A DNA stretch of 64,000 nucleotides from Yoonia vestfoldensis DSM 16212 (lineage in GTDB: Bacteria > Pseudomonadota > Alphaproteobacteria > Rhodobacterales > Rhodobacteraceae), in NCBI RefSeq assembly GCF_000382265.1, contig NZ_KB907976.1, positions 62,001 to 126,000 of the forward strand, given 5' to 3'. Shown piece by piece: positions 46,077 to 55,199 of this stretch. A program made the translations under genes and the position numbers. The notes beneath the pieces were generated by a model. The model ran no database searches, was not told the DNA's origin, and worked only from the letters and a program-made list of their open reading frames with translations. Each line of letters opens with the position of its first letter. Positions within the stretch are counted from its first letter, which is position 1.

Positions 46077-48692
46077 ATGAACACGACAGCCACACCCATG
46101 ATGGCCCAATATCTGGAGATCAAGGCGCAGCATCCCGATGCCCTGCTGTTCTATCGCATGGGCGATTTCTACGAGATGTTCTTTGACGATGCCGTCGCCG
46201 CAGCCGAGGCGCTGGATATCGCGCTGACCAAACGCGGCAAACATGACGACGACGACATCCCGATGTGCGGTGTGCCCCATCACGCCGCCGAAAGCTATTT
46301 CCTGACCCTGATCCGCAAGGGGTTTCGCGTGGCCGTCTGTGAACAGATGGAAAGCCCCGCCGAGGCCAAGAAGCGCGGTTCCAAATCCGTGGTCCGGCGC
46401 GAGGTTGTGCGCTTGGTCACCCCCGGCACGCTGACCGAGGATTCGCTGCTCGATGCACGGCGGCACAACTATCTCGCGGCGTTTCACGTGGTGCGCGACC
46501 AAGGGGCGCTCGCCTGGGTCGATATCTCGACGGGGGCGTTTCATGTGATGCCTTGCGCGGGGGCGAAATTGGGGCCGGAACTGGCCCGCCTGACCCCGCG
46601 CGAGGTGATCGTGGTAGACAGTGCGCAGGGTGATTGGGCAGGATTAGTGTCTGAATCAGGTGCGACGCTGACGACACTGGGCGCGGCGGCCTTTGACAGC
46701 ACGGCGGGGGAAAAACGGCTGTGCGCGCTGTTCAAGGTCGGATCACTGGATGCTTTCGGCGCGTTCGAACGGGCCGAGATTGCCGCCATGTCCGCTGTGG
46801 CCGAATACCTTGAGATCACCCAGCGCGGCAACCTGCCCCTGCTGCGCCCGCCGGTGCGCGAAACCCAGAAATCCGCGATGCAGATTGACGCCGCGACACG
46901 GCGGTCGCTGGAACTGACGCATGCACTTGCGGGCGGACGGCAGGGATCGCTGCTGGCTTGCATCGACCGGACGGTGACGGCGGGCGGCGCGCGGCTGTTG
47001 GAACGACGGCTGGCATCGCCCAGCTGCGATCTGGCCGTCATCACGGCGCGGCAGGATGCTGTCGCGTTTATGGCAGATCAATCGCGGCTGTGCGATGATA
47101 TCCGCGACGCTTTGCGCGGTACGCATGATCTGGACCGCGCGTTGTCGCGGCTGGCGCTGGACCGTGGCGGGCCGCGCGACATGACCGCGATCCGCAACAC
47201 GATTGCGCAGGCGGCTCGGTTGCCGGTGCATCCTGACATGCCGCCGCTGCTGGCCGATGTGGCGCGCAATCTGGCGGGGCATGATGATTTGCTGGCCTTG
47301 CTCGATGCCGCCCTGGTTGCCGAACCGCCGCTGCTGGCCCGCGACGGCGGGTTCATCGCGGCGGGCTATGACGCCGACCTCGACGAGGCGCGCAAATTGC
47401 GTGACGAAGGCCGGTCGGTGATCGCGGGGATGCAGGCCGATTTCATCGCGCAGACGGGGATCACCTCGCTGAAGATCAAGCACAACAATGTGCTGGGCTA
47501 TTTCATCGAAACCACCGCGACCCATGCCGAAAAGATGCTGGCCCCGCCGCTGAGCGACACCTTCATCCACCGCCAGACCACCGCCAACCAGGTGCGTTTC
47601 ACAACGGTGGACCTGTCCGAGATCGAAACCCGTATCCTGAACGCGGGCGGGCATGCGCTCGAGATTGAAAAGCGGCTCTATTCCAGCCTGAAAGACGCCA
47701 TTCTGGCGCAGGCCGCACAATTGGGTGCCTTGGCGCGCGCCTTGGCCGAGGTTGATCTGGCCACAGCGCTGGCGCATCTGGCGCGCACCGAAAACTGGGT
47801 GCGGCCAAAGCTGGACGACAGCCGCGCGTTCGAGATTATCGGCGGGCGCCATCCGGTCGTGGAAATGGCCCTGCAAAAGCAGGGCGCACCCTTTGTCGCC
47901 AATGATTGCGCGCTGACCGAGGCCCCGATCTGGTTGCTGACAGGGCCGAACATGGCGGGCAAATCCACCTTTCTGCGGCAGAACGCGCTGATGGCGATTT
48001 TGGCACAGATGGGGGGATTTGTGCCAGCGACGGCGGCGCATATCGGGATCGTCAGCCAGATTTTCAGCCGCGTCGGCGCGTCGGATGATCTGGCACGCGG
48101 GCGGTCGACGTTCATGGTCGAAATGGTGGAAACGGCAGCGATCCTCAATCAGGCCGATGACCGCGCGCTGGTGATCCTCGATGAAATCGGGCGCGGCACG
48201 GCGACCTATGACGGGTTGTCGATTGCTTGGGCAACGCTGGAACATCTGCATGATGTGAACCGCTGCCGCGCGTTGTTCGCCACCCATTATCACGAAATGT
48301 CGGCGCTATCGGCCAAGCTGGAGGGCGTAGAAAACTCCACCGTGACGGTCAAGGAATGGGACGGCGACGTGATCTTCCTGCACGAGGTGAAACGCGGCAC
48401 GGCAGACCGTAGCTATGGCGTGCAGGTGGCACGGCTGGCAGGGCTGCCGCAGGTGGTGGTGGACCGCGCCAAGGTGGTGCTGGAAGCGCTGGAAAAAGGC
48501 GAACGCGAAGGAGGGCGCAAGGCGTTTGTGGACGATCTGCCGTTATTAGCTGCAATGCCCGCCCCGCCGCCCGTGAAACACCAAGCATCCGAGGTGGAGG
48601 CGCGGTTGAAGGCCGTGCTACCGGATGAACTGACCCCGAAAGAGGCGCTGGCGCTGATTTACGAGCTGCGCGGGATGGTGGAGCCGGGGTAA
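46077..48692 (+). CDS. mutS: DNA mismatch repair protein MutS
   Basis: MutS binds mismatches and starts repair. The 871-residue protein has the mismatch-binding Phe-X-Glu block MGDFYEMFFDDA near residue 30, the core and clamp domains, and the ATPase with Walker A GPNMAGKST at about 622-630, DDLARGRSTFMVEM and DEIGRGTATYDG. The C-terminus ends with the tetramerisation segment LTPKEALALIYELRGM. It is divergent from maeB and convergent with grpE with 9 bp between. Confidence 0.98.
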   Translation: MNTTATPMMAQYLEIKAQHPDALLFYRMGDFYEMFFDDAVAAAEALDIALTKRGKHDDDDIPMCGVPHHAAESYFLTLIRKGFRVAVCEQMESPAEAKKRGSKSVVRREVVRLVTPGTLTEDSLLDARRHNYLAAFHVVRDQGALAWVDISTGAFHVMPCAGAKLGPELARLTPREVIVVDSAQGDWAGLVSESGATLTTLGAAAFDSTAGEKRLCALFKVGSLDAFGAFERAEIAAMSAVAEYLEITQRGNLPLLRPPVRETQKSAMQIDAATRRSLELTHALAGGRQGSLLACIDRTVTAGGARLLERRLASPSCDLAVITARQDAVAFMADQSRLCDDIRDALRGTHDLDRALSRLALDRGGPRDMTAIRNTIAQAARLPVHPDMPPLLADVARNLAGHDDLLALLDAALVAEPPLLARDGGFIAAGYDADLDEARKLRDEGRSVIAGMQADFIAQTGITSLKIKHNNVLGYFIETTATHAEKMLAPPLSDTFIHRQTTANQVRFTTVDLSEIETRILNAGGHALEIEKRLYSSLKDAILAQAAQLGALARALAEVDLATALAHLARTENWVRPKLDDSRAFEIIGGRHPVVEMALQKQGAPFVANDCALTEAPIWLLTGPNMAGKSTFLRQNALMAILAQMGGFVPATAAHIGIVSQIFSRVGASDDLARGRSTFMVEMVETAAILNQADDRALVILDEIGRGTATYDGLSIAWATLEHLHDVNRCRALFATHYHEMSALSAKLEGVENSTVTVKEWDGDVIFLHEVKRGTADRSYGVQVARLAGLPQVVVDRAKVVLEALEKGEREGGRKAFVDDLPLLAAMPAPPPVKHQASEVEARLKAVLPDELTPKEALALIYELRGMVEPG
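46634..46655 (+). repeat. Copy of a GGGCAGG-NN-TAGTGTCT motif inside mutS
   Basis: The site matches 41710-41731 at 20 of 22 positions. It lies in sense orientation in mutS and encodes WAGLVSES with rare codons (GGA, TTA, TCT, TCA) for this GC-rich genome. Confidence 0.35.
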
Positions 48693-48701
48693 AACCCCGA
48701 C

Positions 48702-49256
48702 TTACGATGCCGGTGTCGATGACACGCCAACCTGCGCGGGGCGCAGCAGACGGTCGTGCAACATGAAGCCTTCGGCCGCAACCTGAATGATGTCGCCAGC
48801 CTTGGTGCCGGGCAGCGGTGCTTCGAACATCGCCTGATGCAGTTGCGGATCGAAACGGTCCCCGACCTGCGGCACGATCGGGTCGATGCCGTGTTTCTTA
48901 AACACGGAAATCAATTCGCGCATCGTCAGCTCGACGCCTTCCAGCAGGGCCTTGTTCACGTCCTGCTCTGCCTCGTCGGCAGATTGCAGGGCGCGGCGGA
49001 GGTTGTCGTAGATCGGCAGCATGTCGCGGGCGAAACGGGCGCTGCCGTAGTTTTCAGCCTCCCGCCGGTCGCGGTCGGCGCGTTTGCGGGTGTTTTCCGC
49101 ATCGGCCAAGGCGCGCATGAACTTGTCACGGAATTCGTCACGCTCGGCGCGCAGGGCGTCGAGCTCTTCTAATCCGGCCTCGGCGGCCTGATCCATCGCA
49201 TCGCCTTCGGCGGCCATTTCATCAAGACTTTGGAATGCGGCGTCTTTGTCGGCCAT
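48702..49256 (-). CDS. grpE: Nucleotide exchange factor GrpE
   Basis: GrpE releases ADP from DnaK. The 184-residue protein has the long coiled-coil N-terminal part (LEELDALRAERDEFRDKFMRALADAENTRKRADRD) and the beta domain block FDPQLHQAMFEAP. It follows hrcA by 12 bp on the same strand, so hrcA-grpE form a heat-shock operon. Confidence 0.96.
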   Translation of the reverse strand: MADKDAAFQSLDEMAAEGDAMDQAAEAGLEELDALRAERDEFRDKFMRALADAENTRKRADRDRREAENYGSARFARDMLPIYDNLRRALQSADEAEQDVNKALLEGVELTMRELISVFKKHGIDPIVPQVGDRFDPQLHQAMFEAPLPGTKAGDIIQVAAEGFMLHDRLLRPAQVGVSSTPAS

Positions 49257-49268
49257 GTCTGTCTTCCT

Positions 49269-50333
49269 TCAGGAGCGGTCGGCAATCATCTTGCCCACCA
49301 GCTGTGCAGTGTAATTCACGATCGGCACGATACGGCCATAGTTCAGCCGGGTCGGGCCAATGACGCCCACGGCGCCAATGATCTTGCGGTCGGCGTTCAT
49401 ATAAGGGGAAACGACCAGAGATGAACCCGTCAAAGAGAACAATTTGTTCTCTGACCCGATAAAAATCCGCACGCCGTCGCCATCCTGGGCAAGATCAAGA
49501 AACTGCGCGATGTCGCGCTTGCGTTCCAGATCATCGAACAGGCTGCGGATGCGGTCCAGATCGCCGTCGTTTTCCTTATCGGTCAACAGATTGCCGCGCC
49601 CGCGGACGATCAGGCGTTCGGTCGCCTCGCCTTCGTTTTCCCACAGGGCAAGGCCGCTTTGGACAAGGTCGGCGGCCAGACTGTCAATCTCGCGGCGGCG
49701 GGCCTTGATTTCACGCGCGATCACCTGCCCCAGTTCGGACAGAGTATGCCCTTCGGCGATCGCGTTGAGGAAATTCGCAGCCTCTCGCATGGAGGACGGG
49801 GTCTGGCCGGGGGGTGGCGTGAAAATTCGGTTTTCGACATGGCCGTCAGCAAAGACCAGCACCACCAGCGCGCGGTCCTTATTGAGCGAGACGAATTCGA
49901 TATGCTTGATCGCCGCCTCATGTTTGGGGGTCAGCACGAGGCTGGCACCATGTGTCACACCCGACAGCGCCTGCCCGACCTGATCCAGCATCGTTGCCAC
50001 GTCAGTATCATTGGATTGCATCGTCTGGTCGATAGTTTGGCGGTCCTTGCCATCGAGATCGCCGATTTCCAGCAACCCATCGACGAACATCCGCAGGCCA
50101 AGCTGGGTAGGAACACGGCCTGCGCTGACATGCGGGCTGCCCAGAAGGCCAAGATATTCAAGGTCTTGCATTACGTTGCGGATCGTCGCAGCGCTGACCT
50201 TTTCCGACAGGGTGCGGGTCAGGCTGCGGGACCCGACAGGTGCGCCGCTTTCCAGATAGCCTTCGACGACGCGGCGAAAAACTTCGCGCGAACGGTCGTT
50301 CATCTCGGCGATATTTGGGGTCTGGTCCGGCAC
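49269..50333 (-). CDS. hrcA: Heat-inducible transcription repressor HrcA
   Basis: HrcA represses heat-shock operons by binding CIRCE elements. GTG 50333 (354 residues) is chosen because GAGGAC precedes it; the frame is open further upstream but has no better start. The winged-helix region ([45 protein letters not shown]) is complete, and [21 protein letters not shown] marks the C-terminal domain. I see no CIRCE near its own promoter or near dnaK. Confidence 0.95.
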   Translation of the reverse strand: MPDQTPNIAEMNDRSREVFRRVVEGYLESGAPVGSRSLTRTLSEKVSAATIRNVMQDLEYLGLLGSPHVSAGRVPTQLGLRMFVDGLLEIGDLDGKDRQTIDQTMQSNDTDVATMLDQVGQALSGVTHGASLVLTPKHEAAIKHIEFVSLNKDRALVVLVFADGHVENRIFTPPPGQTPSSMREAANFLNAIAEGHTLSELGQVIAREIKARRREIDSLAADLVQSGLALWENEGEATERLIVRGRGNLLTDKENDGDLDRIRSLFDDLERKRDIAQFLDLAQDGDGVRIFIGSENKLFSLTGSSLVVSPYMNADRKIIGAVGVIGPTRLNYGRIVPIVNYTAQLVGKMIADRS

Positions 50334-50357
50334 GTTGTCCTCTTTCAGGGCGAAGGC

Positions 50358-50386
50358 AGTTAATGCCAAGTTGCGCAGCACGTCAA
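50358..50386 (-). promoter_or_regulatory. Candidate hrcA promoter
   Basis: On the minus strand TTGACG (50386-50381) and TTAACT (50363-50358) are 17 bp apart, giving a start site about 18 nt before the GTG. The -10 match is weak. Confidence 0.4.
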
Positions 50387-50407
50387 TCGGGGTTGGATTT
50401 CAGATGT

Positions 50408-50422
50408 GGGCATACTATGCCC
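50408..50422. promoter_or_regulatory. Palindrome upstream of rph (possible operator)
   Basis: GGGCATA-C-TATGCCC is a perfect 7-bp inverted repeat in the hrcA/rph divergent gap, 26 bp before the rph start. A poor promoter (TTGGAT at 50393-50398, with TATGCC 17 bp on) overlaps it. It may be an operator or simply a hairpin; no known factor is assigned. Confidence 0.4.
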
Positions 50423-50448
50423 GCAAGGCAAGCAACAGGAGTATTCCC

Positions 50449-51156
50449 ATGCGCCCATCCGGCCGCCAGATCGACGAAATGCGCAACGTGACGATCGAGA
50501 CCAATGTCACGATGCATGCCGAAGGGTCCTGCCTGATCAAATGCGGGAATACCCATGTGCTTTGCACCGCCTCTATCGACGAACGTGTGCCGCCATTCAT
50601 GAAGAATACGGGCCTTGGCTGGGTCACGGCGGAATACGGGATGCTGCCGCGCGCCACCAACACGCGGATGCGGCGCGAAGCGAAAGAAGGCCAATCTGGC
50701 CGCACGCAAGAGATTCAGCGACTGATCGGGCGTTCCCTGCGCGCAGGGGTGGACCGTGTGGCGCTGGGCGAGCGGCAGATCATCGTGGATTGCGATGTCA
50801 TTCAGGCGGATGGTGGGACGCGCTGCGCGTCGATCGCCGGTGGCTGGGTCGCGCTGAAACTGGCGGTGCTGAAGCTGATGAAAACGGGCCAGATCATCAG
50901 CGATCCGCTAGTCGATCCGGTCGCGGCGATTTCCTGCGGGATCTATGCAGGGCAGGAAGTGCTGGATCTGGATTATCCCGAGGACAGCGAAGCAGGTGTC
51001 GACGGCAATTTCGTCATGACCGGCGGGCGGCTGGTCGAGGTGCAGATGTCGGCTGAAGGCGCGACCTTCAGCCGTGCGCAGATGGACGGTTTGCTGGGGT
51101 TGGCGGAAAAAGGCGTGGCGGAACTGACGGCCTTGCAACTGGCCGCGGTGCGCTGA
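50449..51156 (+). CDS. rph: Ribonuclease PH
   Basis: RNase PH trims tRNA 3' ends by phosphorolysis. ATG 50449 follows CAGGAG and gives 235 residues starting [18 protein letters not shown], as in the family; a longer upstream frame is rejected. [29 protein letters not shown] and [12 protein letters not shown] are family blocks. The stop TGA overlaps the ATG of rdgB by one base. Confidence 0.97.
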   Translation: MRPSGRQIDEMRNVTIETNVTMHAEGSCLIKCGNTHVLCTASIDERVPPFMKNTGLGWVTAEYGMLPRATNTRMRREAKEGQSGRTQEIQRLIGRSLRAGVDRVALGERQIIVDCDVIQADGGTRCASIAGGWVALKLAVLKLMKTGQIISDPLVDPVAAISCGIYAGQEVLDLDYPEDSEAGVDGNFVMTGGRLVEVQMSAEGATFSRAQMDGLLGLAEKGVAELTALQLAAVR

Positions 51157-51764
51157 TGCGAAAGTTTGCTGGCGATCATCTGCTGGTGGCGACCCATAAC
51201 ACGGGCAAGCTGGAAGAGATGGCCGATTTGCTGGCACCCTTTGGCGTGACGCTGTCCAGCAATGCGGATCACGGCTTGCCGGAGCCGGAAGAGACCGAAA
51301 CAACCTTTGTTGGCAACGCGCGGATCAAGGCGCATGCGGCAGCGCTGGCGACCGGCCTGCCCGCCCTAGCGGATGACAGCGGGATCACGATTGACGGGTT
51401 GGGTGGTGCGCCGGGGGTCTATACGGCGGATTGGGCCGAAACACCGCAAGGGCGGGATTTCATGATGGCGATGGAACGGTCCTGGGCCGAGTTGGAAGCG
51501 GCAAACGCCCCTTTCCCACGTCTGGCGCAGTTTCGCTGCACTTTGGTGCTGGCCTGGCCGGATGGGCATGACGAGGTGTTCGAAGGCGTGATGCCGGGCC
51601 AAATCGTCTGGCCGATGCGGGGCGATCAGGGGCATGGCTATGACCCGATTTTCCAGCCCGAAAGGTATACACAGACCTTTGGGGAAATGGACCGCTGGGA
51701 AAAGAACAAGATCAGCCATCGCGCTGACGCGTTCCGCAAGCTGATCGCGGGCTGCTTTGGCTGA
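51156..51764 (+). CDS. rdgB: dITP/XTP pyrophosphatase (HAM1/RdgB)
   Basis: RdgB removes inosine and xanthosine triphosphates from the nucleotide pool. The 202-residue protein has the substrate block THNTGKLEEM near the start, ALADDSGI and DQGHGYDPIFQPERYTQTF. It is coupled to rph by a one-base overlap and overlaps the hemW start by 8 bp. Confidence 0.96.
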   Translation: MRKFAGDHLLVATHNTGKLEEMADLLAPFGVTLSSNADHGLPEPEETETTFVGNARIKAHAAALATGLPALADDSGITIDGLGGAPGVYTADWAETPQGRDFMMAMERSWAELEAANAPFPRLAQFRCTLVLAWPDGHDEVFEGVMPGQIVWPMRGDQGHGYDPIFQPERYTQTFGEMDRWEKNKISHRADAFRKLIAGCFG

Positions 51765-52905
51765 GGATTGGGAACACGGGGGCTTTGGCCTTTATATCCA
51801 TTGGCCATTCTGTCAGGCCAAATGCCCCTATTGCGACTTCAATTCGCATGTCGTGGCGCAAATCGACCACAAAGCGTGGGAAGCGGCATATCTGAGTGAA
51901 ATCAGCCGCTTGGGGGAAGAGACCGAAGGGCGTGTCCTGCGGTCGGTTTTCTTTGGCGGCGGGACGCCCAGCATGATGGACCCTGCGGTTGTCGATGCGG
52001 TGCTGACGCGGGTGCGCGCGACATGGCCGATGGCCAATGATATCGAGATCACACTGGAGGCGAACCCCACTTCGGTCGAGGCGGACAGGTTCGCGGGCTA
52101 TCGCGCGGCGGGCGTCAATCGGGTGTCGATGGGCATTCAGGCGCTCAACGATCCCGACCTCAAGGCGCTGGGGCGGTTGCATGGGCGGGACGAAGCGCTG
52201 CGGGCCTTCGAGATTGCGCGCGGCGTGTTCGACAGGGTGAGTTTCGATCTGATCTATGCGCGCCAAGGGCAGAGTGTGGCGGCGTGGGAAGCAGAATTGC
52301 GCGAGGCCCTGAGCCTTGCCGTGGATCACCTGTCGCTCTACCAGCTGACGATCGAGGACGGGACGGCCTTTGGTGATCGCTATGCCGCGGGAAAGCTGCG
52401 GGGACTTCCGGATGATGATGCGGCTGCGGATATGTATGCGCTGACGCAAGAGGTTTGCGCGGCGCATGGGTTTGCAGGCTATGAAGTGTCGAACCACGCG
52501 CGGCCGGGGTGTGAAAGCATCCACAACCAGATTTACTGGCGGTATGGCGATTATGCGGGGATCGGGCCCGGCGCGCATGGGCGGCTGACGCTGGGTGGCC
52601 AACGCTATGCAACCGAGGCGGGGCCGGCGCCCGTCGGGTGGCTGTCGCAGGTGCGCAAGACGGGCAATGGCGATCTGGGACGCAGCGTGTTGGACGATGC
52701 TGCGCAAGAGACGGAGCGGCTGTTGATGGGGATGCGGCTGACCGAAGGTGTTTTGCTGGACCGGCTGGATATGGCGGCTTTGTCCAGCAAAATCAGTGAT
52801 TTAACTGATATGGGCATGGTCGAGATTGCAGAGGACCGGCTGCGCACTACGGCGGCGGGCCGGCCGGTGCTGAACGCGGTGTTACGGATGTTGCTGGAAG
52901 ATTAA
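51757..52905 (+). CDS. hemW: Radical SAM haem chaperone HemW
   Basis: HemW-type proteins bind haem and a 4Fe-4S cluster and are thought to deliver haem to respiratory enzymes; older annotation called them coproporphyrinogen dehydrogenase. The CxxxCxxC motif lies at 19, 23 and 26 (CQAKCPYCDFNSH), the form typical of HemW rather than HemN. FFGGGTPSMM and GVNRVSMGIQALND are further radical SAM blocks. The best start is TTG 51757 inside the rdgB end. The stop is shared with parB in TTAA at 52902-52905. Confidence 0.93.
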   Translation: MAEDWEHGGFGLYIHWPFCQAKCPYCDFNSHVVAQIDHKAWEAAYLSEISRLGEETEGRVLRSVFFGGGTPSMMDPAVVDAVLTRVRATWPMANDIEITLEANPTSVEADRFAGYRAAGVNRVSMGIQALNDPDLKALGRLHGRDEALRAFEIARGVFDRVSFDLIYARQGQSVAAWEAELREALSLAVDHLSLYQLTIEDGTAFGDRYAAGKLRGLPDDDAAADMYALTQEVCAAHGFAGYEVSNHARPGCESIHNQIYWRYGDYAGIGPGAHGRLTLGGQRYATEAGPAPVGWLSQVRKTGNGDLGRSVLDDAAQETERLLMGMRLTEGVLLDRLDMAALSSKISDLTDMGMVEIAEDRLRTTAAGRPVLNAVLRMLLED

Positions 52906-53789
52906 TTCCCCGCAAGGGCGCGCAGAAGATCGTCGAGCTGATCGAGAGATTTGTAGCTGATCGAGATCTTGCCGCCTTCTTCGCCTGCCTTGTGGTCGAT
53001 CGTGACCTTCATGTGCAGGGTTGCCGACAATTCGTTTTCGATCTGGATCGTGTCGGGGTCCTTTGGCACTGGCGCACCGGGAACGGAGCGGCGTTTGATC
53101 GCGGGGCCTTTTTTGGCGAGGCTCTCTGCCTCTCGGACCGAAAGTTTGCGCTGGATGAATTCGCGCGCCAGGGTCACGGCCTGCGGATGGCCGACAAGGG
53201 TGCGGGCGTGCCCTGCCGTCAGAGCACCGGAGACGAGATAGCCCTGCACCTCTTCCGGCAAGGATAACAGCCTGAGAAGATTGGCAATATGGCTTCGGCT
53301 TTTGCCCAGTGCCGTCGCCATCTGATCTTGCGTATGGCCGAACTTGTCCATCAACTGGCGATAGCTGGCGGCCTCGTCCACGGCGTTAAGGTCAGCGCGC
53401 TGGATGTTTTCGATGATGGCGACTTCGAGGACTTCGGTATCGGTATATTCGCGGACCAACACGGGAATTTCGTGCAATTTCGCCATTTGCGCGGCGCGCC
53501 AGCGGCGTTCGCCTGCGACAATTTCGTAACTGGACGAGTCTTGCGGAGACACGCGCACGATAAGGGGCTGAATGATGCCCTTTTCGGCAATGGAGGCTGC
53601 CAATTCCTGAAGAGCATCCTCGGAAAACGTGCGGCGCGGCTGATCTGGGTTCGGTCGGACACGCTCTACCGGGACAATCATGTCTCGCTTCTTTGCGGCC
53701 GGCTGAGACGGGTCGGACTGGCCGACATCGGACATCAGGGCGGACAAGCCACGCCCCAAACCGCGCGGGTTTTTAATGCTGCGTGCCAT
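52902..53789 (-). CDS. parB: Chromosome partitioning protein ParB
   Basis: ParB binds parS and spreads as a CTP-dependent clamp. The 295-residue protein has the N-terminal ParA-interaction part (GLGRGLSALM), RPNPDQPRRTF, the CTP-binding block GERRWRAAQMA, and the helix-turn-helix GHTQDQMATALGKSRSHIANLLRLL. Two perfect parS sites lie 1.4 and 3.3 kb away in rsmG and mnmG. parB starts 4 bp after parA. Confidence 0.97.
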   Translation of the reverse strand: MARSIKNPRGLGRGLSALMSDVGQSDPSQPAAKKRDMIVPVERVRPNPDQPRRTFSEDALQELAASIAEKGIIQPLIVRVSPQDSSSYEIVAGERRWRAAQMAKLHEIPVLVREYTDTEVLEVAIIENIQRADLNAVDEAASYRQLMDKFGHTQDQMATALGKSRSHIANLLRLLSLPEEVQGYLVSGALTAGHARTLVGHPQAVTLAREFIQRKLSVREAESLAKKGPAIKRRSVPGAPVPKDPDTIQIENELSATLHMKVTIDHKAGEEGGKISISYKSLDQLDDLLRALAGN

Positions 53790-53793
53790 AATG

Positions 53794-54591
53794 CTAAGCC
53801 TTCAGTTTTCTTGATTTCTTGATGATCTCGCGTGCCAGAGCGCGATAGGCAAGGCTACCCTTGGAGGCGCTGTCATAGGCGAGAACGGGCATGGCGAACG
53901 ACGGGGCCTCACTCAGGCGGACATTGCGGGGGATCACGGTCTTGAAGACCATGTCACCCATGTTTTCGCGGGCATCCTGTTCGACCTGAAGCGACAGGTT
54001 GTTGCGGCTGTCATACATCGTCAACACAATCCCCTCGATCCGAAGGTCGGGATTTGCCGACTGACGGACATCGCGGACAGTCAGGATCAACTGCGACAAT
54101 CCTTCGAGCGCAAAGAATTCGCTTTGCAAAGGCACCAGAATCGATTGCGCGGCAACCATCGCATTGACCGTCAATATGTTGAGCGACGGTGGACAATCTA
54201 TCAATATGTAGTCGTATCCGGTGACATTTTCCAGCACATCCCGTAGCAGAAAGCTGCGCTTTTTGTTGTCGAACAATTCCAGATCGGCAGAGCTGAGGTC
54301 GGTCGTTGCAGGGACGATCATCAGCCCAGGCACGTTGGTGGATTGCGTCGCCTCGAGCACGGTCGAATCGCCCGATAAAACGTCGTAGGTTGTCAGATTC
54401 CGTTGTTCCGCGCCCACCCCGAGACCAGTCGAGGCATTGCCCTGCGGATCAAGATCGATCAAAAGCACACGCTTTTTCAGCTCTGCAAGCGCTGCACCCA
54501 GGTTGATCGTCGTCGTCGTTTTGCCTACCCCGCCCTTTTGATTGGCGATTGCGATGATTTTTGGGCCAGCTTTGGGGCTATCAAGTGGCAC
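53794..54591 (-). CDS. parA: Chromosome partitioning ATPase ParA
   Basis: ParA is the deviant-Walker ATPase that drives origin segregation. KGGVGKT at residues 19-25 is the P-loop; DLDPQGNASTGLG and LIDCPPSLNILT follow. The 265-residue frame starts at GTG 54591 and overlaps the rsmG end by 11 bp. Confidence 0.97.
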   Translation of the reverse strand: MPLDSPKAGPKIIAIANQKGGVGKTTTTINLGAALAELKKRVLLIDLDPQGNASTGLGVGAEQRNLTTYDVLSGDSTVLEATQSTNVPGLMIVPATTDLSSADLELFDNKKRSFLLRDVLENVTGYDYILIDCPPSLNILTVNAMVAAQSILVPLQSEFFALEGLSQLILTVRDVRQSANPDLRIEGIVLTMYDSRNNLSLQVEQDARENMGDMVFKTVIPRNVRLSEAPSFAMPVLAYDSASKGSLAYRALAREIIKKSRKLKA

Positions 54592-55195
54592 GGTGTATCC
54601 TTTGGATCATGAGCAGTCGTCCGTCAGGATCAGTCAAACTGGGCACTTCTTCAAGGTCAAAGCGCCAGTTCTTGCGGGCATCCGCGATTTCTGAACTGAC
54701 AAGTTTTCCCTTGTGTAAAATCGCGGTTCCTTCGAGCCGCATATGATGTGCGATTAGCGGCAGAAGCATAGATACAGTACCCAAGGCACGTGCGGACACA
54801 ACATCAGCGCCTGTCGGTGGCAAATCCTCGATCCGGTCGGCAAGGACAGATGCGGTCAAATTCAGCTCTCTGATGGCTGTGCGCAGGAAGGTTGCTTTGC
54901 GTTGGTCGCTTTCGATGAGGATGAACCGCGCATCGGGATGGTGGGTTTTGCCGAGAATCGCCGCGACGATACCGGGAAATCCGCCGCCGCTGCCAATATC
55001 CAGCCAAATCCTAAAGCCGACGGGTGTGTGCCGATAAATCTGCACCGAATCAACGATGTGACGGTCCCAGATAACAGATTCTGAGTTGGCGCTAATGAGG
55101 TTTATCTTTGGGGTCCACTTCAGGACAAGCACAGCAAACGCCTGTAAATCCGCCATTGTTTCACGTGAAACATCGACCCCACCCAGTTCCGTCAT
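54581..55195 (-). CDS. rsmG: 16S rRNA (guanine-527-N7)-methyltransferase RsmG
   Basis: RsmG (GidB) methylates G527 of 16S rRNA. The 204-residue protein shows DIGSGGGFPGIVAAILG, the SAM site, and ILIESDQRKATFLRTA. The N-terminal DVSRET is encoded by a parS site at 55159-55174. It starts 4 bp after mnmG and overlaps parA by 11 bp. Confidence 0.96.
   Translation of the reverse strand: MTELGGVDVSRETMADLQAFAVLVLKWTPKINLISANSESVIWDRHIVDSVQIYRHTPVGFRIWLDIGSGGGFPGIVAAILGKTHHPDARFILIESDQRKATFLRTAIRELNLTASVLADRIEDLPPTGADVVSARALGTVSMLLPLIAHHMRLEGTAILHKGKLVSSEIADARKNWRFDLEEVPSLTDPDGRLLMIQRIHRAT
55159..55174. other. parS site in the rsmG start
   Basis: TGTTTCACGTGAAACA is a perfect match to the bacterial parS consensus. 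It lies within codons 8-13 of rsmG and encodes VSRET on the minus strand. ParB from the adjacent gene should bind here. Confidence 0.95.
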
Positions 55196-55199
55196 GCTG

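Noticed and set aside
46743-48293. 516-codon frame antisense to mutS
   Set aside because: It is a shadow of mutS with Arg/His/Gln-rich composition.
649-50448. CIRCE elements near dnaK, grpE or hrcA
   Set aside because: I looked in the gaps before dnaK and hrcA for TTAGCACTC-N9-GAGTGCTAA and found no match; heat control here is more likely by sigma-32.
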